Of a stretch of 64,000 nt of DNA, positions 1-7,244 are shown in pieces. The translations under genes were made by a program, and so were the position numbers. The notes beneath the pieces were generated by a model. That model searched no databases and was not told where the DNA came from. It saw nothing but the letters and a program-made list of their open reading frames with translations. Positions within the stretch are counted from its first letter, which is position 1; each line of letters opens with the position of its first letter. The DNA is from Pedobacter lusitanus (GTDB taxonomy: Bacteria > Bacteroidota > Bacteroidia > Sphingobacteriales > Sphingobacteriaceae): positions 4,650,001 to 4,714,000 of the forward strand of contig NZ_CP157278.1 in NCBI RefSeq assembly GCF_040026395.1. Reading direction: 5' to 3'.

Positions 1-510
1 CATGCCCGTAACATATTTTTAGTCCAGTTTTATTTTAGAGGGATGCGAATCGGAGATGCGCTTCGTTTGGAATGGTCTGACATCAAAGACGGACGACTTC
101 AATATGATGCCGGTAAAACCGGTAATTCTTATGATATGAAGATTGTGGAGCCGTGTATGAATATTTTGAATAAATACAGGGATACCGGGGGTTATTACAT
201 TTTTCCATTTCTAAGATTAAAAGAGCCAGATACAACTGTTCTGCAGTTTAAAACAGAGGTGAAAAATAGAACAATGGTTATCAATAGAAATCTGAAAGAA
301 ATTGCCCTTAAATGTGGTATTACAAAAACGGTAACTACACACATTGCAAGGCATTCATTTGCAAGTATTGCCGATCAGCAGCTGGGCGGTGACCTTAAGA
401 CATTACAGGGTTTATTTGGTCATTCTACGAGAGAAATGACCGAGATATACATCAGGGATATCCGGAGAGTTGATGATCTGGACGATGCTGCAGACAAGGT
501 GCTACTTTAA
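1..510 (+). CDS. Phage tyrosine integrase, C-terminal part
   Basis: The frame is open from the first base, so the gene is cut by the window edge and 169 C-terminal residues are visible. They cover most of the catalytic domain of a tyrosine recombinase: the first catalytic Arg in GMRIGDAL, the HIARHSF box (H-x-x-R), the later His in FGHST, and the nucleophilic Tyr in EIYIRD about 20 residues before the end. The family cuts and rejoins phage and host att sites. The 3' end points into the prophage and overlaps the convergent XRE gene by 9 nt, so attL should lie left of the window. Confidence 0.93.
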   Translation, partial: HARNIFLVQFYFRGMRIGDALRLEWSDIKDGRLQYDAGKTGNSYDMKIVEPCMNILNKYRDTGGYYIFPFLRLKEPDTTVLQFKTEVKNRTMVINRNLKEIALKCGITKTVTTHIARHSFASIADQQLGGDLKTLQGLFGHSTREMTEIYIRDIRRVDDLDDAADKVLL

Positions 511-846
511 CACAGGCGTTTTAAGTCTTTCAATTTCTGCTTTTAAGATCTCTATATCTGCCTCCATATTTTTTATTTTGCCACTTATCTGTGTGTCTGT
601 AGGCTTATTAAACTCCATATTATCACCGCCGGTAAGTAGATAGGTAGGCGATATGTTTTTCTTAAGAAAAAGATTTTGTATTGCATTAGTTGGCAGATCG
701 CGCTTCCCTCCTTCGATGTAAGAAATCATACTTTGCTTTATCTCGCAAATAGCTGCCATTTCAGCCTGTGTAAGCTCTAGGTGCCTCCTTACTAGGTGGA
801 ATCGTTTACCGATCTTTTGATCTACCTCTGTATGGTTATTGCGCAT
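502..846 (-). CDS. XRE-family HTH regulator with C-terminal coiled coil
   Basis: 114 aa. Residues 10-70 form a Cro/CI-type helix-turn-helix (LTQAEMAAICEIKQSMISYIEGGKR), and residues 85-112 are heptad-like and probably a coiled coil for dimerisation. It is the last gene of the leftward lysogeny operon that begins with the S24 repressor, and its end overlaps the integrase end by 9 nt. It could be a second repressor, or control integrase/excision. The HTH call is firm; the target is unknown. Confidence 0.85.
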   Translation of the reverse strand: MRNNHTEVDQKIGKRFHLVRRHLELTQAEMAAICEIKQSMISYIEGGKRDLPTNAIQNLFLKKNISPTYLLTGGDNMEFNKPTDTQISGKIKNMEADIEILKAEIERLKTPVLK

Positions 847-1247
847 TATTTTAACGTTCTTGTTAGTCTTGCTTCAACCTTGTCTATGTGCTCGTAAATC
901 TGCATTACCATTTCATAAAGATTGGTAATATCATTAATATTCCTTGGGACTGCGTCGCTAATTTGGCTTACAGAGTCCATAAATCGAGTAACATGACCGG
1001 CAGAAATAGCAACTGATTTACTTAATTCTTCAAGTGAGCGAGCCAATAGCTGATTATTTTTAAGAAGAGCATTGTGTGCTAAAGAAGACAGTTCAAGAGC
1101 TTGCTTTATAGACTCAATAGTTTTAGTCTTTTCAATATCTTCCTGTACCAGATCTTTAATAAGGATTGTTAAAAGACTAATCTTTTCTTCTGGTATAACT
1201 GATTTTTCAATATCGCCTAATAAAGCGTTTAAATATTCCTTTTCCAT
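846..1247 (-). CDS. Hypothetical all-helical protein
   Basis: 133 aa with no recognised domain. It is almost entirely predicted helix, rich in Leu, Ile, Glu and Lys, without a signal peptide or membrane segment. It overlaps the next leftward gene by one base and follows a 61-aa membrane protein by 3 nt, so it is translated as part of the lysogeny operon. Its position suggests a lysogeny-maintenance or host-interference role, which is inference only. Confidence 0.7.
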   Translation of the reverse strand: MEKEYLNALLGDIEKSVIPEEKISLLTILIKDLVQEDIEKTKTIESIKQALELSSLAHNALLKNNQLLARSLEELSKSVAISAGHVTRFMDSVSQISDAVPRNINDITNLYEMVMQIYEHIDKVEARLTRTLK

Positions 1248-1250
1248 GTT

Positions 1251-1436
1251 TTAAGAATTTAATATTCTTTTGTCAGCATCATCTAGTTGTCCACCATTTT
1301 GCTCATAAATCATTCTTAATAAATATGTTTGTTTATATGAGTTTCTTTTTATTTTACTAATGTTTACGTATAAATTAATAAACATTATTATGAAAAATAT
1401 AGAAACTATTCCAAAAAATATAGTTGAATTATCCAT
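1251..1436 (-). CDS. Small single-span membrane protein
   Basis: 61 aa. Residues 5-27 are a hydrophobic span (FFGIVSIFFIIMFINLYV), followed by a basic then polar tail. It is packed between the lipoprotein gene (1 nt away) and the helical protein gene (3 nt). No family is recognised. Together with the two upstream lipoproteins it gives this lysogeny operon an envelope component. Confidence 0.6.
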   Translation of the reverse strand: MDNSTIFFGIVSIFFIIMFINLYVNISKIKRNSYKQTYLLRMIYEQNGGQLDDADKRILNS

Positions 1437-1437
1437 T

Positions 1438-1791
1438 TTATTGAGCTGTGAAAGATGTTTTAACTTCTCCGATCTGTTTATCCTGAAATATTACTTGGGA
1501 AGTTTTAGTGTTTTTAATTATAACCTCTATTTCTAGTTTCTGATTAGTTTTTAAAGCAGCTACAATGTTTATTTTTGCCCCTTTGTCATAAGTTGCAGTC
1601 ATGCTGTAATTGTTGGTTAATGCACCAGCGTTAGGTATGTGGTTCACTAGTCCAGAGTTTGGCTCATACAAACTGAACGAGGAAGTCCCTATTACATTTA
1701 CAATGATGTCATAGGAAGCTTTATTTTCTTTTTCATCTTTTTTACAAGAAAAAAGAATTGGTATTAATAATAAGAGGATTAATTTTTTCAT
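1438..1791 (-). CDS. Prophage lipoprotein
   Basis: About 117 aa from the preferred start at 1791 (MKKLILLLL). An in-frame ATG at 1824 lies inside the upstream gene and would put charged residues before the signal peptide. The signal is typical class II: a KK pair, a Leu-rich core and lipobox LFSC followed by KKDEKENK, giving a lipoprotein after Cys modification. The remaining residues are beta-rich with no recognised domain. It is the second of two lipoproteins in the repressor operon, so it is expected to be made in the lysogen. Confidence 0.75.
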   Translation of the reverse strand: MKKLILLLLIPILFSCKKDEKENKASYDIIVNVIGTSSFSLYEPNSGLVNHIPNAGALTNNYSMTATYDKGAKINIVAALKTNQKLEIEVIIKNTKTSQVIFQDKQIGEVKTSFTAQ

Positions 1792-1802
1792 AGTATTTGG
1801 TT

Positions 1803-2336
1803 TTATTTTTTTGATAATTTCCACTTTGTGCCGTCGGTAAATGCTATTTCAGTTGGCCAAGCCAGTTGTACTTTTTTGCCGTCTCTACTTAAAATACTCC
1901 ATTCTCTAGTTTCAGATTTACCAGGGCGCAATACATCATCTGTAAACCCTCCGCCAAAACCATCATACGCTCCACCCATATCAGCAGGTTCTCCAAATGC
2001 ATCAATGCCTTTCCACATAAATCTTATTGCACTAATAGGTTTGTTAGATACATTTTTGTATGATATTCTTATATCTCTAAAATTGCTGTACTCTTTTTTA
2101 ACTAATGTAGCCTTAATTATTTTTATAGGTGACTTATACAATCCAGCCGTATCAAGTAATGATTTACTTATAACCTTGTGAGTCATTTCCTTTATACGTT
2201 CATCAGAGCTTTTGCCGTATCTTTTCATCGAAAAACTATCTAGTCTAGCTTTTCTTTGTTCTGCTGATTCTTCTTGCTTTTGTTCACATCCTGCAATAAA
2301 TATAATCAACATTGAGAGTGTTAATAGTCTTATCAT
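1803..2336 (-). CDS. Prophage lipoprotein
   Basis: 177 aa. The N-terminus MIRLLTLSMLIIFIAGC is a lipoprotein signal with lipobox IAGC. A charged linker (EQKQEESAEQRKARLDSF) follows, then a beta-rich domain resembling extracytoplasmic Ig-like folds in which a strand pattern YKNVSNKPISAIRF and a terminal FTDGTKWKL are visible. It lies 14 nt downstream of the S24 repressor gene and is probably co-transcribed with it. Candidate for lysogenic conversion or superinfection exclusion; the function is not shown by sequence. Confidence 0.75.
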   Translation of the reverse strand: MIRLLTLSMLIIFIAGCEQKQEESAEQRKARLDSFSMKRYGKSSDERIKEMTHKVISKSLLDTAGLYKSPIKIIKATLVKKEYSNFRDIRISYKNVSNKPISAIRFMWKGIDAFGEPADMGGAYDGFGGGFTDDVLRPGKSETREWSILSRDGKKVQLAWPTEIAFTDGTKWKLSKK

Positions 2337-2350
2337 TATAGTATAATAAT

Positions 2351-3046
2351 TTATGTTCGTTTATCCAGCCAACCTTCGATAAGCCAGATGTTCTTTATTT
2401 TCGTTTTCTGTATTTCGAAATCGTCATACAGAGGGTTCTCACTTTTAAGGATGAATTCTGTTTTGTAGTCTTGTGATCTTCTTATATACTTTAAAAACCT
2501 TCTGCCGTCATTTAGAGTGATTCCATAAATCTGGCCATACTCTAAAGAGCTTTGCCAGTCTTCTACTTTTACCCCAAATAGGATTGCGCCAGATCTTATT
2601 TTGGGTTCCATGCTGTCACTGTAAGCCCTAAAAGCGGTGCAGCCATAGAATTCAGGCACATCCATATAATATTCAGGATAGATAGTCCCATCTTCATAAA
2701 AAACATCCGAATTTCCTGCCATAAAATCTGCGTTATAGTATGGAATTAAAGCTTTCTGTTTCCTAACATTTCTTTTTAAAGTTGTAATGTCACTTTCTGA
2801 TATATTGATCGGCTCTTTTGGAGCTACCGAATATATTTCTCCTTCTCCACTTTCTAGCCATTTAATATTTATGTTATAAGAATGTTCTAATATTCTTTTT
2901 ATTTTGTCTGAAACTCCTATACCACCTTTTGATCTCAAAACATCTGATAATCCGCCTGCAGTAATGTTTAATGCCTTTGCAAACCCCAGCTGAGATGTAA
3001 ACCCTAATTCTGGTAATAGAAATTTTAGTCTCTGATTCTCAGTCAT
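2351..3046 (-). CDS. CI/LexA-like prophage repressor with S24 peptidase domain
   Basis: 231 aa. An N-terminal HTH domain (residues about 1-70, LGFAKALNITAGGLSDVLRSK) is joined to a C-terminal S24 domain. The Ser nucleophile lies in YSDSMEPKIRSG and the general-base Lys in GRRFLKYIRR. Proteins of this type hold the lysogenic state and self-cleave after RecA activation. It diverges from the LuxR-type regulator at 3173, and the gap holds paired inverted repeats that fit an operator. It is the first gene of the leftward lysogeny operon. Confidence 0.92.
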   Translation of the reverse strand: MTENQRLKFLLPELGFTSQLGFAKALNITAGGLSDVLRSKGGIGVSDKIKRILEHSYNINIKWLESGEGEIYSVAPKEPINISESDITTLKRNVRKQKALIPYYNADFMAGNSDVFYEDGTIYPEYYMDVPEFYGCTAFRAYSDSMEPKIRSGAILFGVKVEDWQSSLEYGQIYGITLNDGRRFLKYIRRSQDYKTEFILKSENPLYDDFEIQKTKIKNIWLIEGWLDKRT

Positions 3047-3070
3047 TTACAATAAATTAATAAGAATAAT

Positions 3071-3112
3071 AAGATTAATCTTTGAATTATAAGAATAGTC
3101 TTATTATATTTG
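3071..3112 (+). promoter_or_regulatory. Lysogeny switch: operators plus rightward promoter
   Basis: Between divergent regulator genes. A palindrome AAGATTAATCTT lies at 3071-3082 and ATAAGA-N4-TCTTAT at 3089-3104. A TTTG at 3081-3084 and TATATTTG at 3105-3112 are 20 nt apart, matching the Bacteroidota sigma consensus (TTTG at -33, TAnnTTTG at -7). The operator halves share the AAGA/TCTT core and overlap the promoter, as expected for repression of the rightward transcript by the S24 repressor. Binding itself is inference. Confidence 0.75.
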
Positions 3113-3172
3113 TACTACACAAACAAAGATACTAATTATCAAAACAATAAAAACTACCTAAAAAGTACCAAA

Positions 3173-3751
3173 ATGAAAACGAGTTCACTAGCACATATTT
3201 TAACAGGTAAAGGCTCAGAGCTTTTTGTGTGTGATGATCAGCCATATATAACACATAATAGAATGACTGTTGACCTGTTAGATGCTCCGGAAAAAATTAA
3301 ATCGGCATTGGTAAGATTTATCAAAGCAGATCCTGAAAGAGAAAAGGCATATGTGTCAATGGCTGGTGATGATGTTAATGCTCAGATGTCGCAGTGTGTA
3401 AAGTGCATGTTCGCTAATCTTGACGGTGTGCCTGATATAGATGAAAATGGAATGATCAATAACACTGAGTTTGTTCCGTGCGAAAAAAGGGGTGGGGGGT
3501 GCAAGTTTGAAGGTATAGCGTGTAATAAGCTATCAATGTCTGGTAATGAAATAAGTAAGAGTGAAATGAGGGTTTTAGAGGTTTGCCAGCTGGAAGAAAA
3601 GGAAATAGCTGAAAAGCTATGCCTTTCTCCGGCGACAGTTAAAAGACACTCACAGAATATAAGAATTAAAACCGGGATTCCTTCCGGAAAGAAATTGGCC
3701 TTATGGGCTTCAAGTATGGGGGTTATTAATCTAGATCAATTATGTTTTTAG
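3173..3751 (+). CDS. Cys-rich LuxR/GerE-type HTH transcriptional regulator
   Basis: 192 aa from ATG 3173. An in-frame TTG at 3110 is part of the -7 box and cannot be the start. The middle (residues about 80-123) has clustered cysteines (CVKC, PCEKRGGGCKF, IAC) that could bind Zn or an Fe-S cluster. The last 65 residues are a LuxR-type HTH (MRVLEVCQLEEKEIAEKLCLSPATVKRH). It is the first gene of the rightward lytic transcript, so it is a candidate activator of later phage genes, possibly through the four three-heptamer sites downstream. The HTH is clear; the target is inferred. Confidence 0.82.
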   Translation: MKTSSLAHILTGKGSELFVCDDQPYITHNRMTVDLLDAPEKIKSALVRFIKADPEREKAYVSMAGDDVNAQMSQCVKCMFANLDGVPDIDENGMINNTEFVPCEKRGGGCKFEGIACNKLSMSGNEISKSEMRVLEVCQLEEKEIAEKLCLSPATVKRHSQNIRIKTGIPSGKKLALWASSMGVINLDQLCF

Positions 3752-3966
3752 AAACTGAAAAAGCAAAGGGTTGGCCTGAGAGGCTCAAATCTATGAAAGT
3801 TGGAAATGTTATTCCGGTAAGCATTTCTTCATTGTCTGCAGCAAGACAGGCCATAAGCAGGAGTTTACCAAACTCAGGAGTAGAAATGAAATTCGAGACT
3901 GAGACTAAAGAGAAGATAGTTAAAAATAAGGTAGTTAAATACGGTGAAATAAAAAGAACTGCGTAG
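3742..3966 (+). CDS. Hypothetical small phage protein
   Basis: 74 aa, overlapping the end of the LuxR-type regulator by 10 nt, which suggests coupled translation. Basic, with a long helix in the middle (SSLSAARQAISRSL) and no recognised family. The overlap and the tight spacing to the excisionase-like gene (2 nt) support it being real. Confidence 0.65.
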   Translation: MFLETEKAKGWPERLKSMKVGNVIPVSISSLSAARQAISRSLPNSGVEMKFETETKEKIVKNKVVKYGEIKRTA

Positions 3967-3968
3967 CC

Positions 3969-4256
3969 ATGGAAGTGATAACAATTGAAAGCGAAGCCTT
4001 TAAGGAAATACAGGGCATGCACATGCAGAATAAACAGGTGATAGCTGATCAGGCTGCTACAATCGCAGGATACAATATTGTTATGATCAGTGCTGAAAAG
4101 GCCGCAGAGCTAACCGGATATAGTGAAAAGACATTAAGGTTAAGAAAAGAGGAAATAGGATACCATACAATAGGCAAGAACATTTTCTTTTTTCCTAAAG
4201 ATTTAGAAGTATGGCTTCACAAGTATTACCGGGGGCCTAAACCACGAAAGTATTAA
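3969..4256 (+). CDS. Excisionase-like MerR/HTH_17 DNA-binding protein
   Basis: 95 aa. The N-terminal third is helical. Residues 38-95 form a winged-helix HTH of the excisionase class (ISAEKAAELTGYSEKTLRLRKEEIGYHTIGKNIFFFPKDLEVWL), with the usual 'how the element reads its site' wing and a basic end (RGPKPRKY). Located early in the lytic transcript, it may be the excisionase/directionality factor for the integrase or a local regulator. Confidence 0.75.
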   Translation: MEVITIESEAFKEIQGMHMQNKQVIADQAATIAGYNIVMISAEKAAELTGYSEKTLRLRKEEIGYHTIGKNIFFFPKDLEVWLHKYYRGPKPRKY

Positions 4257-4257
4257 A

Positions 4258-4350
4258 ACAAGTGTACCATTAATCAATCAAAAACAAAAAAAAAGGCCTG
4301 AAGGTACCAAGCTTCAGGCCACAAGTGTCCAGCGGTTTAAATCAATCAAA
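4258..4350 (+). repeat. Regulatory leader with repeat pair and strong hairpin
   Basis: This 5' leader of the 4366 gene contains ACAAGTGTACCA (4258-4269), AATCAATCAAA (4272-4282), a hairpin GGCCTGAAG-N8-CTTCAGGCC (4295-4320), and a second AATCAATCAAA (4340-4350). An A tract precedes the stem, so the hairpin followed by U's is in the right form to stop leftward transcripts; for rightward ones it has no U tract. The same two sequence elements recur before the gene at 9867, and AATCAATCAAA also before 5278 and 12071. Confidence 0.65.
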
Positions 4351-4365
4351 TAAAAACTACTAGTT

Positions 4366-4563
4366 ATGGCAAATCTACAAATTTTAAGGGAAACAGTCAC
4401 ACCAGTAATGATGATAGGGTGTCGTGAGTGTGGCAAGAGAGTAAGTTATTCAGATTCTTACACAATGTTAAACCGGTCTTTCTGCTCAATTGGATGCGCA
4501 GACCTGGCGGAGGAAAAGAATCAGGGCCGTGAATCTATTAATAACCTGGGAGAATGGGAATAG
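4366..4563 (+). CDS. Small zinc-ribbon protein
   Basis: 65 aa with a treble-clef-like pattern CRECGKRVSYSD...FCSIGCADLAEE, i.e. C-x2-C plus C-x3-C, likely binding one Zn. Similar small phage proteins bind nucleic acid or serve as host-takeover factors, but no particular family is recognised. Begins 15 nt after the second AATCAATCAAA leader copy. Confidence 0.65.
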   Translation: MANLQILRETVTPVMMIGCRECGKRVSYSDSYTMLNRSFCSIGCADLAEEKNQGRESINNLGEWE

Positions 4564-4569
4564 GTCAGC

Positions 4570-4944
4570 ATGGGTCAGGAAATGACTCGCCAAAGTGGAA
4601 GCTTTGGGTTATCGCAATATTCACGGCAACAGTATTTTATTTCATTATTAAATACACAGGTCATGGCAGCTAAATCAAAAGTACTCGCAGTTCAAAAAAC
4701 TATACGCCCTTGGAATGAAAGCCAGAATGACGTAGAGGGGTGGAGGGAATACATACATGCGCAGTTAGAAGGCAAATTATTGCCAACTCACATGTTAATT
4801 GTTGAGGCAAACCGGATTATAACTAAAAAGCCAAGCTTCCGGCCAACTACTAGAAAAGAAAGAGAGCAAGGTGATCAGGTAATTTATCTGATAATGTTCA
4901 TTACGGCTATCGCATTGGCAGTAGCTATTTCAACCACTAATTAA
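4570..4944 (+). CDS. Hypothetical protein with C-terminal membrane anchor
   Basis: 124 aa. The body is polar and basic, and the last 20 residues are a hydrophobic span (VIYLIMFITAIALAVAIS), so a tail-anchored inner-membrane protein is likely. No family recognised. It lies 6 nt after the zinc-ribbon gene in the early operon. Confidence 0.6.
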   Translation: MGQEMTRQSGSFGLSQYSRQQYFISLLNTQVMAAKSKVLAVQKTIRPWNESQNDVEGWREYIHAQLEGKLLPTHMLIVEANRIITKKPSFRPTTRKEREQGDQVIYLIMFITAIALAVAISTTN

Positions 4945-4951
4945 AATTGTC

Positions 4952-5254
4952 ATGAAAAAAATTGAAACACTACAAGAATTAGAAGCTGAGATTTTGAGAC
5001 TTGCTCAGGCTAAAAATGAACTCAAGGCCAAATACCCAGAGTTGACACAAGCTTTTTTTAAGGTTGAAAATATTAGTGTAGATGTTCTATTTAAAGCACA
5101 AGAGTTATTCAAAAGCTCAGTTAGCGAGGACGGTAAAAAATTAAGGCTACAGTACTGTGCATATGACCATGGGTGTGATTTTACTTTATTCGCTTACTCT
5201 GTTCCTTTTGTAAAAACTGTTCCTTCTCAGGTTGAATACGCTGAAGCATCATAA
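4952..5254 (+). CDS. Hypothetical early phage protein
   Basis: 100 aa, soluble. The N-terminal half is helical (TLQELEAEILRLAQAKNELKAKYPELTQ), the C-terminal half mixed. No domain recognised. It directly precedes the ERF recombinase gene. Confidence 0.6.
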   Translation: MKKIETLQELEAEILRLAQAKNELKAKYPELTQAFFKVENISVDVLFKAQELFKSSVSEDGKKLRLQYCAYDHGCDFTLFAYSVPFVKTVPSQVEYAEAS

Positions 5255-5277
5255 ATAATCAATCAAACTAAACTAAT

Positions 5278-5913
5278 ATGGAAACAAAGGGAGAATTAGC
5301 GAAAGCTATCATATCTGTGATGAAAGAAGTTAAAGGCATCGAAAAGAGCATGACTGTCGGTAAAGGCGATAGTGCTTACAAAGGTGTTCCGGATCAAGAA
5401 GTAAAAAAGATTATTGGAGAAGCGATGATAAATGCTGGACTAACTATTTTACCTATTGGTGTAGATGCAAAAACAAGAGTTGACAGGTGGGAAGAAACAA
5501 ATAGTTATGGCACAAAGACCAAGCAATCAGTTTTTACTGAAACTACAACTAAATATCTACTACTGCATGAAAGCGGTGAAAGCCAAGTTTTAGAGGGTTA
5601 CGGACAAGGTGTTGATAGTCAAGATAAGTCTGCCGGTAAAGCGACTACCTACGCCTTAAAATATACTTTATTATACACTTTCCTTGTCCCTACTGGTAAA
5701 ATAGATGACGCAGACACTTCTCACTCAGAAGAACATGAAGTGCCGACAAAAAAAATACAATCATATCCAGCAGACAATCGTCCTTGGATTACAGCCAGAA
5801 TGCTGACTCAGGCAATTGATAAGATAAAAGCTGGTAATACAGAAGTTTATCAGTTAACAGTAAATGCCTTTCAGATTAAACCTGATCAATTAGAACAATT
5901 AAAAACCGCTTAA
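5278..5913 (+). CDS. ERF-family single-strand annealing protein
   Basis: 211 aa. The core matches the ERF superfamily: MKEVKGIEKSMTVG at the start, and GYGQGVDSQDKSAGKATTYALKYTLLYTFLVPTG about residues 112-141, the conserved GxGxxxDxxDKAxxKAxTYAxKY signature. The family anneals complementary ssDNA during phage replication and recombination. Its neighbours (SSB-tipped protein, initiator, helicase) form a replication/recombination module. A leader with AATCAATCAAA (5258-5268) precedes the ATG. Confidence 0.9.
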   Translation: METKGELAKAIISVMKEVKGIEKSMTVGKGDSAYKGVPDQEVKKIIGEAMINAGLTILPIGVDAKTRVDRWEETNSYGTKTKQSVFTETTTKYLLLHESGESQVLEGYGQGVDSQDKSAGKATTYALKYTLLYTFLVPTGKIDDADTSHSEEHEVPTKKIQSYPADNRPWITARMLTQAIDKIKAGNTEVYQLTVNAFQIKPDQLEQLKTA

Positions 5914-5915
5914 TC

Positions 5916-6428
5916 ATGGAAAATACAATATCAACGACCAACACATTAGTACCAGAAGGTTTTGACTTTAAAATGGTGAACCTTTTAAATCTTACCAAAA
6001 GTTACATTTCAGATACAGTAAAAATGGCCACTAAGTCGGTAACAGAAGGTCATTACGATCCAATTAAGGCTCTTGTATATGCAAAGAAAGGTCAGGAGTT
6101 ATTTACTCAGCTTGAAAAGTCTATCAGACCAATAGCAGAAGATCAGCAAAAATTATCTAAAGGCGAGGTCTATTCAGTTCATAATGCAGATGTATCTCAA
6201 AAAGAGTCTGGAGTTAAGTATGACTTTTCAACTTGTGACGATAGGGAATACAACGAACTAAAGGAAAAGCACGAATCTATATCTGCGGATCTTAAAGTCC
6301 GTGAAGAGTTCCTTAAAAGAGTCAACAAAGATCTGGAAGTAGTTGACACTGAAACAGGAGAGTCATACACAATTCATCCCCCGGTAAGATCAGGAAAAAT
6401 GGGATTAACCATATCTATTAAGCCATGA
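5916..6428 (+). CDS. Hypothetical protein of the recombination module
   Basis: 170 aa, mostly helical with charged heptads near residues 105-150 (DDREYNELKEKHESISADLKVREEFLKRVNKDLE). No signal or membrane segment. It sits 2 nt after the ERF gene and overlaps the next gene by 4 nt, so a partner role in annealing is plausible. No family name can be given. Confidence 0.7.
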   Translation: MENTISTTNTLVPEGFDFKMVNLLNLTKSYISDTVKMATKSVTEGHYDPIKALVYAKKGQELFTQLEKSIRPIAEDQQKLSKGEVYSVHNADVSQKESGVKYDFSTCDDREYNELKEKHESISADLKVREEFLKRVNKDLEVVDTETGESYTIHPPVRSGKMGLTISIKP

Positions 6429-6805
6429 GTTTAGAATCACTTAAAGCGCTTACTGATCAGATCAGGAAAGCATTAGATGAATCAATAGACAATACAAACC
6501 CTGATGAAGTTATAGGCAAGATGAATGAGCTTGCATCATTGCAAGGGACAGCATCACATACAATGGCATTAGCAGAAATGGTATACAATCAGAAGTTAAT
6601 GGAACTTGTTCAGGCGGCAGAATATTCAAAGCTATCTGCTACAGATAAAAGATTTGTGATAATGGGTAAAGCTAAAAACGAGATTTACTACGTGACAAAT
6701 TCTGAAAGGCTTGCTAAAAGCTTAGTACATAGACAAGATGTACTCAGGTCAACATTAAGCTTCATCAAGTCTGAAATGGAAAACTTACATAATCAAACAC
6801 ATTAA
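6425..6805 (+). CDS. Hypothetical helical protein
   Basis: 126 aa, helical throughout, starting inside the previous stop codon (4-nt overlap). The run FVIMGKAKNEIYYVTNSERLAKSLVHRQDVLRSTLSFIKSEME is typical of small phage proteins next to recombinases. Function unknown. Confidence 0.65.
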   Translation: MSLESLKALTDQIRKALDESIDNTNPDEVIGKMNELASLQGTASHTMALAEMVYNQKLMELVQAAEYSKLSATDKRFVIMGKAKNEIYYVTNSERLAKSLVHRQDVLRSTLSFIKSEMENLHNQTH

Positions 6806-6818
6806 ATAAAATAATAAC

Positions 6819-7178
6819 ATGAGCGGAATTAGCAGTAAAATCAACCTAGCTGGGTTGAAACATTCGGTAAGAGATATTAAAGGTAAGACTGGAGAAATGG
6901 TTTCATGTATTGTCATTCCTATCGAGATTAACAACCTATTTAAAGGTGAAAAAGGCGTGTATTTAGACTTACAAGGATTTGACATTAAAAATAAGGTCAA
7001 TGATAGCAAGGACACTCACCTGGTGAAACAATCGCTTCCAAAGGAAAAATATGAGAGCCTAACTGAAGAAGAAAAGAAAGCTCTTCCAATACTTGGTAGT
7101 CATATCCTGTGGTCTGGTGGTCAAATGGGTGATACGGTAATTATTGAACAGAATGAAGATGATGACTTGCCTTTTTAG
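6819..7178 (+). CDS. Probable SSB-like protein with acidic DDDLPF tip
   Basis: 119 aa. The body is beta-rich, consistent with a small OB-type domain, though no SSB motif is seen. The last residues EQNEDDDLPF are nearly identical to the C-terminal tip of bacterial SSB (DDDIPF), the peptide that recruits recombination and replication proteins. Its place between the ERF module and the replication genes fits an ssDNA-binding protein. The alternative is another protein that mimics the tip to contact SSB partners. Confidence 0.6.
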   Translation: MSGISSKINLAGLKHSVRDIKGKTGEMVSCIVIPIEINNLFKGEKGVYLDLQGFDIKNKVNDSKDTHLVKQSLPKEKYESLTEEEKKALPILGSHILWSGGQMGDTVIIEQNEDDDLPF

Positions 7179-7244
7179 TTTAAACCATAGCACTAATTAA
7201 AATACCAAAATACAAACCTTAAGCAGATAGAATTAAAAAATAAT

